64,000 nucleotides of DNA from Symsagittifera roscoffensis. Taxonomy: Eukaryota; Xenacoelomorpha; Acoela; Convolutidae. The stretch covers positions 49,450,552 through 49,514,551 of the forward strand of contig NC_087062.1 in NCBI RefSeq assembly GCF_963678635.1, in the 5' to 3' direction. This document shows, piece by piece, positions 11,702-21,970 of this stretch (within the stretch, counting starts at the first letter, position 1; each line of letters starts with the position of its first letter). Made by a program: the position numbers and the translations under genes. The notes below the pieces were generated by a model that saw only the letters and a program-made list of their open reading frames with translations, was not told the DNA's origin and ran no database searches.

Positions 11702-11805
11702 AATTTTGAAATCACAATTTTTAAGGGTTTTTAGACTGCATTATGTTCTTGAAAGCAACGTTCTCCGTTCAAGCTGCTCAGGAACGACTTTTTTGATTCA
11801 GAGAG

Positions 11806-12573
11806 GTGCAGTACACGGATTTGATTAACCCAGACCAACTGGTGACGGGACTGTTCAAAATGCGAGCAGTTTACCTCTACACCAGTGTTGCCAAGAAGTC
11901 TTTTACAAAAAACTGGCAGCCAAGACGGGGCTCCAGCGCGAGTCGTCTGTCAGAGCCCGTCAATTTCGACAGGTTTCACGCGTTCGGAATACCTCAGTCC
12001 CCTCAAGTGGTCTTAGTATTTGGGAAGTCCGAAATGCAGTCGTCGGATTTCCTCCGATACAGTAATCATTTCACGGCAGGGGACGAAGTGTGGCTGATTC
12101 TCCCAAAATTTGATGGAAATGTCCAGCAGAACCTTATTCTTCGCTTTGAAGAACCCGTTGTGCCAGTGGAAACCAAATTGCCCTTCGTAGAGGACGTTAT
12201 GCCGCCCTCAAATGTGCTGCATGGTTCCTACGTCTTTTTTGATTTTATTTCACATAGAATCAGCGTTCATCAAGCCTCCCCACTTGATCATACATGCAGT
12301 GGCGTGTTGTGTGACGGGCAATTTGGGTCAGGAACTTGTGGATGTACGAAAGCTCCGGCGAAGCGCCATTGGACGCTTTTGGTTACATTTTCTTGTCCCG
12401 AGATTGACGAGTTTGCCAATGATGAACTCAACATTATCTCAAATAGGCAGACTCGTCTCCTCATAGACACTAATGTGCGGAGCTGGCCTGCCACTGATGC
12501 TCGTGTTGATCCGTTCGAAATATTTGCCGACGTAAAATGTTCATTTGTTAATCCAAAATTTATACCGATTTAG
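11806..12573 (+). CDS. Unknown 255-codon frame with a Cys cluster, next to the Helitron
   Basis: This long uninterrupted frame (11806-12573) is not recognised with certainty. It opens without a nearby ATG: the first Met is about codon 19, at 11860. A splice acceptor-like TGCAG lies just upstream, so it may be an internal exon. The N-terminal half is beta-rich with FDRFHAFG. The C-terminal half carries C-x4-C and C-x-C motifs (CSGVLC, GTCGC), a possible zinc site, then TLLVTFSC. The beta-rich fold with a Cys site recalls RPA-like single-strand-binding proteins that some Helitrons carry, and a Helitron starts 1 kb downstream on the same strand. That link is inference. Its intactness contrasts with the broken frames around it. 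Confidence 0.45.
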   Translation: MQYTDLINPDQLVTGLFKMRAVYLYTSVAKKSFTKNWQPRRGSSASRLSEPVNFDRFHAFGIPQSPQVVLVFGKSEMQSSDFLRYSNHFTAGDEVWLILPKFDGNVQQNLILRFEEPVVPVETKLPFVEDVMPPSNVLHGSYVFFDFISHRISVHQASPLDHTCSGVLCDGQFGSGTCGCTKAPAKRHWTLLVTFSCPEIDEFANDELNIISNRQTRLLIDTNVRSWPATDARVDPFEIFADVKCSFVNPKFIPI

Positions 12574-13017
12574 CTTTGAACATTTTTCACTTTACCCATG
12601 CCATGGAATTTTGTTGATCAAGTAAAAACTTTTTTGTTCTTTTCTAAAGGTTGTAAATGGTGTAAAAGTGTTCCAATGGTTTTTTTACTGCTTTTTATAG
12701 GTAGAACTTTTGGTGGAAGCAGTCAATGTCGGACAGGGGTTTAGAGTAAAGGGCTGATTCAAGCCCAGCATCAATGAGAACGAAACAACGGCGGAATCGT
12801 ACAGCTTCCATATCTGCTACTTGATGCCAAGGACTACACTCACCTCTGCACAATCCCATCTCGTTCATGGACGTAAATCAGGTTTACTTTTCAAATATTT
12901 AATAATTAGCTTTTGTAGAAACATATCAGATTAAAAGCAAACCACTCTTTACTGGCAGACCTATGAACCTGTACAGTGTTTATGCTCTACGATCAAAACA
13001 GATGAAATTGTTCTTAA

Positions 13018-13100
13018 CGTCTCTTTAGCCTAACGATAGCACACATCAATTGTACTCCGGTGGTTCTCGGATCGATCCTCGAGCTTGTCAATTTTTTTTT
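13018..13100 (+). other. tRNA-like Pol III unit 6
   Basis: TAGCCTAACGATAG at 13026-13039 is a near-ideal A box and D-loop. GATCGATCC at 13070-13078 is the B box, 45 bp away, and T9 follows at 13092-13100. The same T-run followed by GCTACAG also looks like a splice acceptor for the exon-like frame that begins at 13108, so the two readings compete. Confidence 0.4.
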
Positions 13101-13107
13101 GCTACAG

Positions 13108-13361
13108 CTCCTCTGTCGGATAATACCGGCAGCCCAATTCCGCCAAGGAGTTTTGTTTATACACCTGAAAGAACGGAACACCAACATCAAAACCACGAAG
13201 ACGACAACAATGCTGGTCCCGCAGCCACACAAGTTCAGCATGACGATGGTACTCAAAATGAGGATGACCAGGGAGGGCGAGACTTCAGCAAGAGCCAAAG
13301 AGATGACGATGATGCTGGTCGAGGTTACAGCTACGGGATTGAAACACAGACGTTCATGTAG
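13108..13361 (+). CDS. Possible exon encoding an acidic, His/Gln-rich peptide
   Basis: After T9-GCTACAG, a frame to 13361 encodes a low-complexity polar peptide rich in Asp, Glu, Gln, His and Asn, with repeated D-D and Q-H motifs. The composition is protein-like, unlike the alternative frames here. It precedes the OTU protein by about 180 bp on the same strand and could be a 5' exon of the Helitron transcript. No homology is recognised, and the 5' splice site after 13361 is weak. Confidence 0.25.
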
Positions 13362-13541
13362 TTGCCCGAAATAACTCTTGATTGGTGCTAACGAAGTGAA
13401 GTTTGCTACATAAAATAGCCGAAATTGTTTTTGTTCAAGTTTGAAATTTAATTTCGAAAACTGGTTTTTTTCTTTCATATTGCAGTTGCACCTTTTGCTG
13501 ACTTTTACTTCAAGTTTCTGCTGCGTTTCAGATTCACAAGA

Positions 13542-14408
13542 ATGGTTCTATACTCCAAATTGTTCGGGCGTTGGCTCCTGATTTCTGGAGTAGAACAGAC
13601 TCCTGGCCCGCAGAGGAAGCGAAAAATTCCTGCTACGTGTTTTCATTGTAACCGTTTTGTGTCCTTAGGAGAAGATGTCTGTCATGTACACAGTCAGAAA
13701 GTTGCCATGACCCACGAATCAGAAGTGAATTTAGAAGATAATTGTAGCATGCATGTAAATTCTTTAGCAGAACAACACAGCGACGTGGCCGTTCCTACTG
13801 CGCTTACAGAGGAACGTTCTTTCACACCGGCATCAGAAACTGAGCTTATCAGTAAATGTCAATTAGTAGATGCCAACTTTATAAGAAAGACAATAACAGA
13901 TCGACTGATAGTAATTGGAAGTAGGACACCTGAGCCTGTAGAGCTAATGGACATTCCACCTGATGGCAACTGTTTGTTTTGGAGTTTTCTTGCGCTACTC
14001 ACTGGTGATATTTCGAGGGAACCTCATATCAGTGTGATGCATATGCGAAACTTTATCTGCAACGTGTTGTTGAGCATAGCAATACCAGAAGCAAGTCTAT
14101 GTGTCTTCAGTAACTTTTCTTGTTCTGATGTTAGTGATTACTTGAAAAAGGAGCAGATGTGGCAGAATGGGACATATGGTGGTGACTTAGAAATTACAGC
14201 TTTCTGCACTGTGTTCGAGGTTGAAGTGGTCGTTTATGTTAGCCAGGCTAAAACGTGGCTTGTGTATAAACCGTTCAATCGGACATCTGTTGATTTTCCC
14301 GCGTTGTTTCTGTCACCATTGTCCTTTTCGTTAACAGTGATACATCGCAATCGATTAGCACCGATACAGTTCGGAAACGATCCTATGCTGCAACTAAAAA
14401 GCCACTGA
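13542..14408 (+). CDS. OTU-type cysteine protease with 2A-like leader and zinc-finger-like motif
   Basis: This intact 288-codon frame starts at the ATG at 13542, just after a GTTTCAG acceptor-like site. Residues about 13-24 read LLISGVEQTPGP, resembling the 2A ribosome-skipping signal that ends in N-P-G-P, here with Thr instead of Asn. A C-x2-C-x10-C-x2-H cluster follows (about residues 33-50). The OTU core is PPDGNCLFWSF near residues 140-150, with the catalytic Asp-x-x-Cys. A late His (VIHRNRL, about residue 267) is the candidate catalytic His. OTU proteases cleave ubiquitin chains, and in Helentrons they are part of or precede the Rep-helicase protein. This is the best-preserved part of the element. 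Confidence 0.7.
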   Translation: MVLYSKLFGRWLLISGVEQTPGPQRKRKIPATCFHCNRFVSLGEDVCHVHSQKVAMTHESEVNLEDNCSMHVNSLAEQHSDVAVPTALTEERSFTPASETELISKCQLVDANFIRKTITDRLIVIGSRTPEPVELMDIPPDGNCLFWSFLALLTGDISREPHISVMHMRNFICNVLLSIAIPEASLCVFSNFSCSDVSDYLKKEQMWQNGTYGGDLEITAFCTVFEVEVVVYVSQAKTWLVYKPFNRTSVDFPALFLSPLSFSLTVIHRNRLAPIQFGNDPMLQLKSH

Positions 14409-15814
14409 ATTTTTTGAATGCGCAAAGTAAAGGAAAGTCACATGATGTCCCAGAAAGCCGTCACTGCGGAAAGAGGCGCCTGCTACAGACAAGGGATCAG
14501 AATTTTGTTACGAGTACACAATTTTTGGCTGAAAACGAGCAAACTGCACTTTATGCGAGCGAACCTCAACAAAATGGTACCCTTTTGAAATGGCGGCTGT
14601 TGCATGTGACACCAAGAAAGGGCTTACACCAAGAAAGTTGTAACCAGAAATTTGTTGTGTCCTCAATGCTATGCATTGTGTTGTAATTCAAAGGGAAGTA
14701 CTTGGGAAAATGGTTGGCCGGTTGCTATAAGAAAGTTCCAGTCAACCAAACTGTGGCAATTGCTTCCCGCTGAGTTATTGGCTTCCTGGAGGCATGCCCC
14801 GATGAAAAAAAATGATAAAGATGATAAACGTCATTTATTCAACGATGTTACCAAATCCGTCAACATGTTTTGGAGTCTCATTAATTCGTACACCTCAAAG
14901 CTATGGAAAACTTTGCATTCCTTTTTGTTCGATGTTTTTGTCGTGCCTCAACTTTCATTCATTCAGTTGGTACCGTCGGTTTTCAACACCTGTTACATTT
15001 TGTTGATAGTTCATTCCTTTTATTCAATGCCGACTCTTCCCTCAAGCTTGGCTGCATAAGGAGCGATTATCTAACTGCCGTTGACGACAACCTGCCTTTT
15101 CAAATGAGACCAGCGTTGATAATCAATGAGTTGGGATTGCAATTATTGACATGCAAAATGCATGACGGAGGAACGAAACTACGTATGATTCATGCGCCAA
15201 TGCATCCCATTTGTCAAATTTTGAGCACCCAGACGATAACAGATTGGCTCCTCTGGCGCCGGCATTACGTGGGGCGAAACCGGTTAGAGTGGGCCAATTC
15301 TCACATACTTGGACCATGTCGAAGTCTACGGGTGGTTTTCAGGGCGTTGCCTCCACCATTCTGCACAGTGAACGGAAACTAAATATCAAGAGTGATTTCC
15401 TATTGCCCCACAAAGAATTCTTGTTCTGCAGGAATAGAAAAGATATGTTTGGAAACTTGTCCAATGTGGCAGACAAGTATCACCTGGATGATAGCGTAGT
15501 TGACAATATCTATCAACGCAGCTGGAAAACACCAGCAAATTACGATGCTTGCTTGCAACCAGCCACTTTCGTCGGTCATCAAACAAAAAGAAATATAAAA
15601 AGCTGCATTGACAGCATGAGTGATGAGAAAGACCTGCATTGCTGGCCCTTTCTACAATCCGGAAATGAAAAAATCCCTGATCTACTGCCAAGAGGGTTGG
15701 CACGGCAAAGTTATGTAGTTTCTTTACTTTATTTCATGTTTTGCAACATTGAGCAACTGAATGAGATTTTGGTTGGAAAATTCCACAAAACAAGCTACTC
15801 ACTGCGTTAAATAA
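14409..15814 (+). pseudogene. Broken linker between OTU and Rep domains of the Helentron
   Basis: Frames 14414-14686, 14652-15059 and 15211-15810 succeed each other in different phases, consistent with one long coding region split by frameshifts. The longest (15211-15810, 199 codons) contains YQRSWKTPANYDACLQ and Cys/His residues but no domain I recognise. A frameshift near 15780 joins it to the next segment. The poor frame preservation compared with the OTU protein upstream suggests relaxed constraint here. Confidence 0.45.
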
Positions 15815-17183
15815 CCTCATATGTCACAGAAGAAAAAATGTCTCTTCTGCAGATGCTAACTACATCAAGACCTTACTACCGGGAGGTTCACAATTGAAAG
15901 ACGTTCAGTTTCTGTTGAGGCAACTTCAGGAGGATGTGCAACTGGTGGATGGAAAATGCTGCATCGAGAATAAAAACGCAGTAGTGTGGATTGGCTCACG
16001 TCGTAGTGATTTCTCTCTCATTTGGAACAAAATGCATCAAAATGGCTTAAAATGTATGCTTTTAGAGAGAATCCCAGTCGCTAAGGAAAATAATGTGTTA
16101 CTCAGCAGTTCCAACTTGGAGACGAAGTGGAATTTGAATCTAAATACATTACAGTGCTTGAAGAGCAATGACTGTCGACTCAGCAATTGTCGTCTTGCTG
16201 TGTTCGCTAAGCGTACTATCGCACCAGCTTCGCTTACTCATTATGTTTCTGGACAAAGTCAGGTGCGATGTATTGAGCATGGAATGGCGATCTGTATCGA
16301 TTTCATGAGAAGTGGTTATAGGTGCGTCGTTTAAACATCATGTGTACGGAAAAGCAAGTGGCGGTGTCCTGCTAGTGGTTGCAGGTTCGCTCTTTGCAAA
16401 AACTGTTTCGAAATATTCAAGCACAATCCTTTCACAGTTGTAAATCTAGCTATAAACGATGATGTCTTCGAGCGAAATGAAAAGGAGGACCTTCCAAGTT
16501 CGCCGCAAGATGAAACTGACAATGAATTGTGCGAAATAGAAGTTCCTGATCTTCCCATCACTTCGGCCGAATTTTGTGGCGATCACGTGGACACTGATGC
16601 AGGCATTACAGCGCTACCTTTAGAAACTAATAGTTCTACTGATATGAAAGTTATTCCACTTCATCGGCTACTGAATTCATTCATGTCCGTCCTGAGAAGA
16701 CCAAAAACGCCTCCTGCTCCGTCGTCACGGCTGAAGCGTGCTTTGCAATGTTTTGCCACCACGTTGCCTAGTTTTTCCATATCCCCCGTTCAGTTAGAAG
16801 CATTACTCTTTCCATCTATATTTTATCATCAGTTAGATGATGGGTCTTTTCCTGGGGCGCTACCATTAGTTTTATATGCGGATAAAAGATATTGTGCGCG
16901 ATTCGGCTTTCATAGTTTGTTGGATCACTGCACGACGAGGCTGACCGATTTTAGTTTGCTTACATCGTCCTCTCCTCAATACATTCAATTCATAGTCGAC
17001 GCGCTAATCAACTGCTCCCTCGGGTCTGAACACTCTCAAACTTTCTTCAAAAAAGGACTACAGTCTTTGCAACTTGATGGAAATCGAGTTGGTGTTTTCA
17101 CGAAAGTATTGAATCGATTTACAACAGATTCAGATATACGTGTGTCGGAACTTACAGCTGCAATGACGAGTGATCCAGCTTAG
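15815..17183 (+). pseudogene. Helentron Rep, N-terminal part (Helitron-like N domain)
   Basis: One frame (phase of 15894) runs from about 15815 to 17183 with a single TAA at about 16332. Just after that stop a C-x-rich ribbon reads RCPASGCRFALCKNC (about 16360-16400), a likely zinc-binding motif. The Helitron-like N domain follows, with ALLFPSIFY near 16800, LLDHCTTRLTD near 16920 and a Q-Y-I-Q-F motif near 16980. In intact elements this domain precedes the HUH nuclease and helps bind transposon ends. The frame stops at TAG 17181, immediately before the conserved L-T-L-S-A block of the nuclease. Confidence 0.65.
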
Positions 17184-18115
17184 CTTTTTTTGACATTATC
17201 TGCTAACCAGAAGAATTTTCCCGGATTGTCTCCAATTTTTGAAGCAAACAGAAGTCAGTTCGAAGGTCAATCGGAGGAAATTATTACATCTTCTGTCAGC
17301 AGCACATTGACCACCCTCTCTATTGCATGGAGTAACGCTATCAGTTTTTTGTTGCAACTCTTAATGCACAGTAAAGAAAACATTATAGGCCCCGTTTAAA
17401 AACTGTGGGCTCGGGCTGAATTTCAAACAACACAAGGAAACCTACCTCACTACCATGTTCTAATTTGGTTACATCCTAACTGAGTCGATTTAGATGACCT
17501 AATCTATGGCTCAAAAAAGTCTATCCGGGAAAAACTAGGAAAATTGATGATGTCGTCCTTGAAATAATTGACGGTCTGAAACATTTGGAAGAATTGGTTG
17601 AACTCTGTGTACAGGGTCATTCTCACAGCTGCCCAAAATCAAATTTCAGATGTCTCAAGCGGCAAGATGAAGCAGGGAATAAAATTTGTCGGACACCTCC
17701 GTTTCCGCCGAGTAATTGCCACTGGAAGCTTCGAATCAACAAGCAATTTCCATACGATGCCCTAAAAGTCATGATGAAAATAGGGATGGCCTCAAAAGTT
17801 GAAGGTTATGAAGATTGGTTAGTCGCAGACGGTGTCATGTCCTGCGAAAAATTTATGTACGCTGCCGCCAGTGGTGAAAACATTGTGCCAACAAGTTGTC
17901 ATTTGTTTTTCCTAACTAAATCGAGTACAAATCTTTTAGCCGTATCTGATGACTTTGCTTGTTCTTACCTGACCTACTACGCAGCCAAAATGGAAGAGCA
18001 CGGATCTGCTCAACTGACTTCTGCTTCCGATGGGAAAAGTTTTCGGTTGCGAAACGACGGCGTCCAGAATCGATATATAACATCAAAAAAAACACTTCAT
18101 GAATTTGGAGAGTAA
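17184..18115 (+). pseudogene. Helentron Rep nuclease core (HUH motif and tyrosines)
   Basis: The phase of the preceding frame continues through LFLTLSANQKNFPGL (about 17187) and WARAEFQTTQGN to PHYHVLIWL at about 17440-17465. That is a clear HUH metal-binding motif (His-Tyr-His). A stop at 17397 lies before it and another at about 17481 after it. A different phase (17585-18115) then gives GHSHSCPKSNF and C-R-T-P-P-F-P-P, the Helitron His/Cys block. YLTYYAAK near 17965 has Tyr residues spaced Y-x3-Y, as expected for the two catalytic tyrosines that cut and rejoin DNA ends. Key residues survive, but the reading frame does not. Confidence 0.65.
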
Positions 18116-19226
18116 AAAAGATCGATCGGCTGAAAAGGTCGACTGCACTCTTTTGTCTATCACCGAAAGCGTTCACTGGGCCATGGGTTTGCCATATGTG
18201 GTAACTAACATGTCTTTCATCCATGTTCAAAATGTTCCATCTGAAGATCGATTTGTCCGTGTTTTCCCGCGTAGAAAATGCTGGGGACTATGGAATGTCA
18301 GAAACACAATCGATTTGCTGCCCAACTATTTGCGCCCCACTGTATCTCAACAAACTCTGCAAGAAGACATTTACAGAAGCGAAGAAGCAGTTGATCGCGT
18401 AACCGAGTTTGGACTACGTTCGCCAGAACTGCTCTGCGTAGACAAAATAGAAGTGTATTTTCGATGTTTCGCTCTGGAGTCGTGTAAGGAAACAGAGAAC
18501 CAAGTCAGAAGACACTTATTGGACTGCACAAGTGTTCCCTGGATTAATTTTTGTGGGAAAATTGAAAAAGTCCGTGCACAAGCAGTTGATACAGTCACCG
18601 ATTTCCTTCTGCGCAAACCTGCAACAGTTAAATCTAAATTTATTTTGAATATATTGGAGAAGTGTAGGGAGAGCAGAAACAAGTTTGAAGTTTGGCTCTA
18701 CAAATGTGAGAACACACTTTTGCCTGAAATTGTTTTCAAGAGCGTATCTCCTCGCAACCCTATCAAGTTCCTGGTTTCGTTTGTTTTGCGTTTTGGCTCA
18801 TTTGAAACCGAATTGGACCTTTTTCTAAGCCCTGTTCTGCGCGAATCACACGTGAAAGCTGGATTGTTACAACAATGTGACCGAAACACAGGACATCATA
18901 TACTAGCGTTGTTACGCATATATGTTTATGATGAACTGCGCTATTCGCCTGGAGGAGCCCTGACATGGTCTGCAAAGCTTCTTGGAGCACAAGCCGCATT
19001 TGCGCAGCTTCTGGAATTACAAGGTGAAGACACATTGCCAACACCTACTGTGCTGATTGGTAGAATGCATGAGGAAATGCAATCAGAAGTATCAGCCTTT
19101 GTAGATGAAACTCAGCACAGGATGCTGAATCAAGCCCAATTGTTGCAGCTTGACAACTGTCCGACGAACATCGACGCACAATTTCTCAGTGCTGAATGGC
19201 TGCCACAGGTTAATTTTGCTGAAAAC
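18099..19226 (+). pseudogene. Helentron Rep-helicase linker domain
   Basis: This 376-codon frame begins with DRSAEKVDCTLLS and AMGLPYVV. It corresponds to the Helitron block after the tyrosines, which usually reads as an E-A-x-x-x-L-L-G-L-P type motif followed by F-I-x-x-x-P. Further on, KFLVSFVLRFGSFETELDLF (about 18765-18825) and GGALTWSAKLL are characteristic of Helentron Reps. The frame ends at TAA 19227-19229, but the same phase continues directly into the helicase, so one nonsense change separates them. It overlaps the preceding frame by 17 bp in a different phase, marking a frameshift near 18100. Confidence 0.6.
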
Positions 19227-19229
19227 TAA

Positions 19230-20102
19230 TCAGAAGCATCAAAGAACGAGCAACGGCTTCTTTTAAATCACTTTTGCGCATCGGTACGTGCAAAGTTGAT
19301 GGCTTTAAGTGACAGTCGACTGGCTAAAAACGATCTGATGCTCGGTCCACCTGGTTCCCGTAAAAGTTATCTCTCCAGAGTAGTGTTGTCGTATGCATTG
19401 TTCAACGGCATGAAATGCATGATCACTAGTTTGGCTGCCCGACGCTCTCAACAATTAGGAGGCGAGCCCATTCACAGACTGTTCCGTGTTCCCTGTGCCT
19501 CCGTCCCGGCCAAAGATCTAGCCGAGAAAGCGCTCGTCAATTTGTCCCGAGACTTGAAAAGGAAGAACTTTTTGGACCGACTGCAGTTTATGTTGATAGA
19601 GGAAATGAGCCTGCTGAACGCAGAACTACTGTCAGCTGTTAATATAATACTTAAAAGGTTGAAGGAAAATGACGAGGAGTTTGGTGGCGCTTACGTTTTA
19701 GCTAATGGAGATAGTAGCCAACTGCCGAACGTCTCTGGCACTAATGTCTTCACCTCAACGTCGGTCATGTTTCGTTTTAATAATAATTTCCTCCAGCAAT
19801 TTGTTCGAATGGAGGACCCTAACGGACAAGTGTTGTTAAGATTGATGGAGCAAAGACCAATTCCTGCAGAAGACGTAGAAACTATAGTTCGGTTGTTTTC
19901 TGAGAACTGCAATTTTGTTGACGATTGGAGTGAATTGCGAGATCCATCTATAATGAAAGTTTTTGGGAAAAAAGCTGCAGAGCGGGAAGCCGTTGAAATG
20001 CACTTCGATACTATTCGGCACGCTGGAACAGCTTTCTTTGTCTTGGATTCGGTGGATTCGGTGGATGAGCATAGCAGGATCTCATATTTGGCGTCCTTGT
20101 GA
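19230..20102 (+). pseudogene. Pif1-type helicase, N-terminal part, with altered Walker A
   Basis: In phase with the preceding domain after one stop. Motif I reads GPPGSRKSY near residue 20 of the 19296 frame: the Lys-Ser needed for phosphate binding is present, but the Gly usually just before the Lys is Arg. Motif II region is MLIEEMSLL (Glu-Glu in place of the usual Asp-Glu). Motif III region is LANGDSSQLPNVSG. In Helitrons this 5'-3' helicase unwinds donor DNA during rolling-circle transposition. Changed motifs I and II both suggest loss of ATPase function. The phase changes near 20090. Confidence 0.7.
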
Positions 20103-20685
20103 CCGGAAGACATCCGATTTTCTCAGTAGAGAGTGTAGAGAGCCTGACAAAATTATAATTCATGACAAAGCTTTATTACGTGTCACTCAGAATTTTGACA
20201 ACGTTACGGAAGGAACAATCGCCGTTGTTGACTTTCAAAATTCAAATTCTAACAGTGTCTACTTCTTTTGTGCGCCTAGCCCCGATTGCGTAACCGAAGA
20301 AGTTGTAAATGATAACCTATTTCTGCAATGGCGGCGAACATCGTTCACCAGAATTCCGGGATTCATTTTGCCTCATCACAGCAACTCAGTTCGGCGCAAT
20401 CAGTTCCCACTGTGTAATTACGTCGCAACTAATTGTCATCGACTGATGGGTGATGAGTTGCCGAAAATTGCTACAGCTATTTCAGTGAAAAAAGGCAAAT
20501 ATTCGCTGTGGCAAGCTGCCCAAATTTTAGCGCTGGGAAGTCGTGTGAGATACTTGAATCGTTTATTTTTTGTTTGTAATAAGCAATCTACTCTTGCGGC
20601 AATTCGAACTGTTCTTCTGACACGAAGTCTTCACGAGGAAAGAATTTACCAGTTTTTCACGTCTCTCCGAACCAATAAAATTTGA
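20100..20685 (+). pseudogene. Pif1-type helicase, C-terminal part
   Basis: In the next phase, GTIAVVDF, RRNQFPLCNYVATNCHRLMG and LWQAAQILALGSRVRYLN follow in the order of the C-terminal RecA fold of Pif1/Helentron helicases. The CHRLMG block corresponds to the region that usually reads T-x-H-K-x-Q-G. The S-R-V-R motif is motif VI with its Arg finger. The frame ends at 20683-20685, and no further domain (such as an endonuclease) is visible before the terminal hairpin. Confidence 0.65.
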
Positions 20686-21142
20686 GGAACACCGGTTGAG
20701 GTACCAATGGCACCTTTCATGAGGCAACAGTTCTATGTGCCCAAGACGGCTTTTGGATTCGTTTACGGGCTAGTATCAATAAAAGATCAGACTTGGAAGA
20801 CTTAAGTGATTCGCAACTGCTATACATCACTGTCAGAGGAATTGAGAATTGTAAATAGTACAGAAGAAAACTGAAGAACAACTGTATGTGAATCAGCCCT
20901 GGGCATTGGTTTTTTCGTTTGGAATTTTCGCAGTGAGCAAGAAAGATTGGCCTGCTTTTCAGAAGTGGTTGAGTTGAGGCATCTGAACGTTGACAAAACT
21001 TTCAACTTATTTGTTGTGGATGTACGGACTTTAATAAATTCCATGAGCCGTAGTTTCATGTTTACTTTGTGTGGACATGGAGTTGGAAGCAGCTCTTAAT
21101 GAGCGTATGTTTGTGTTGCCTTAAATTGTATAACTACCTTGT

Positions 21143-21175
21143 TGGTAGCATTTTATTTGCAAGAAAATGCTACCA
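21143..21175 (+). other. Perfect 12-bp hairpin, probable 3' terminus of the Helentron
   Basis: TGGTAGCATTTT (21143-21154), a 9-nt loop, then AAAATGCTACCA (21164-21175) form a perfect stem. Helitrons and Helentrons carry a short hairpin close to the 3' end that stops rolling-circle copying. Position about 460 bp after the helicase frame supports that role. The exact element end and host dinucleotide were not determined. Confidence 0.5.
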
Positions 21176-21524
21176 TTTGAAAATTAAACGCCCACTTTGA
21201 CTTATTGGTTGATGTAAAAATAGAGATTGCGCATGTTTGATTCAGTGATCAAATTGCAGTCAAAAAAGAGTTTTGTTAAAGTTATTTTTCATTCCAAAGT
21301 ATAATGTGAGGTGAGATGAGATAGCTTTAAAAACAAGGATAAAAGCAATCAGTTGGATAACTAACGACAATTCTGTTTTTTTTTTCCGCTCCAACTCAAT
21401 TCGTGAACAACAGGGTTCATTTCATGGTTTCGTTGCTGCTTGGCAATGACAGCTTCAAAGCCAACGTTGTACTGATGTTTCGAAGCTGGCCACTTTTTGA
21501 ATAGGTCTGTTATTTTTTACATAG

Positions 21525-21605
21525 AGGAGTGCGAGTAACTCAGATGCTAGAACAATCGCCTGATAATCCTCAGCTCGGGCGTTCAAATCGCGCACCTGCA
21601 TTTTC
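21525..21605 (+). other. tRNA-like Pol III unit 7 (Ile-GAT-like)
   Basis: TAACTCAGATGCTAGAAC from 21536 (A box) and GTTCAAATC at 21581-21589 (B box) lie 46 bp apart, exactly the tRNA spacing. CTGATAA near 21560 could be an anticodon loop with GAT. AGG(A)GTGCG at 21525-21533 can pair with CGCACCT at 21591-21597, giving an acceptor-like stem. Only a T4 run follows. Confidence 0.45.
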
Positions 21606-21970
21606 TATTTGTGTTTGGCTTCTTTTTCACTTTTCTAACATCGATTTGCTTTTTTCACTTTTTTGGCTTGGAGCGTTTTTGTGTAACCAATACACTAACT
21701 GCTCCTTAATCAGACATTTTTTTTCGATAATTTTCGAAACGCTAATTTTCAAAATTATTGCAAACACATGCAACAAGATAAATAAAGGTAAACATTGAAG
21801 AACAAAGTAAAAAAGAAACAGCAGAGCACATTAAAACTAGACGAAAATAATTCAGATGAAAACAAGTGTTCGAACGTTAGCGGTTTTGGCTTAGGTTTTT
21901 AACGGCCTATGGATTTGAAGAGAGAACAAATGATGATGTTGGTATCAATTAAACAGTTTAAGTTAAGTCT

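Larger units (their letters stand above)
13542..21175 (+). mobile_element. Decayed Helentron/Helitron2-type rolling-circle transposon
   Basis: In order on the plus strand: an OTU protease with a 2A-like leader; a broken linker; a Helitron-like N domain; an HUH motif; a His/Cys motif; a two-Tyr motif; a long Rep C-domain; a Pif1-type helicase in two frames; and a perfect 12-bp hairpin at 21143-21175. This arrangement, with OTU and a helicase ending in an A-L-G-S-R-V-R block, fits the Helentron (Helitron2) branch better than canonical Helitrons. The 5' end was not located, and 13542 is simply the first coding Met. The copy has at least four nonsense codons and several frameshifts, so it is not autonomous. 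Confidence 0.75.

Noticed and set aside
11730-11795. Possible tRNA-like unit ending in T6 before 11,796
   Set aside because: Box spacing is only about 37 bp and no stem pairs; the T-run fits better as a splice-acceptor tract.
12711-12775. Possible tRNA-like unit with GATTCAAGC B box and GGGCT/AGCCC stem
   Set aside because: The A box is poor and there is no terminator.
13014-13478. 154-codon minus-strand frame opposite the acidic exon-like region
   Set aside because: It mirrors the opposite strand's simple acidic composition and has no motif; treated as a shadow.
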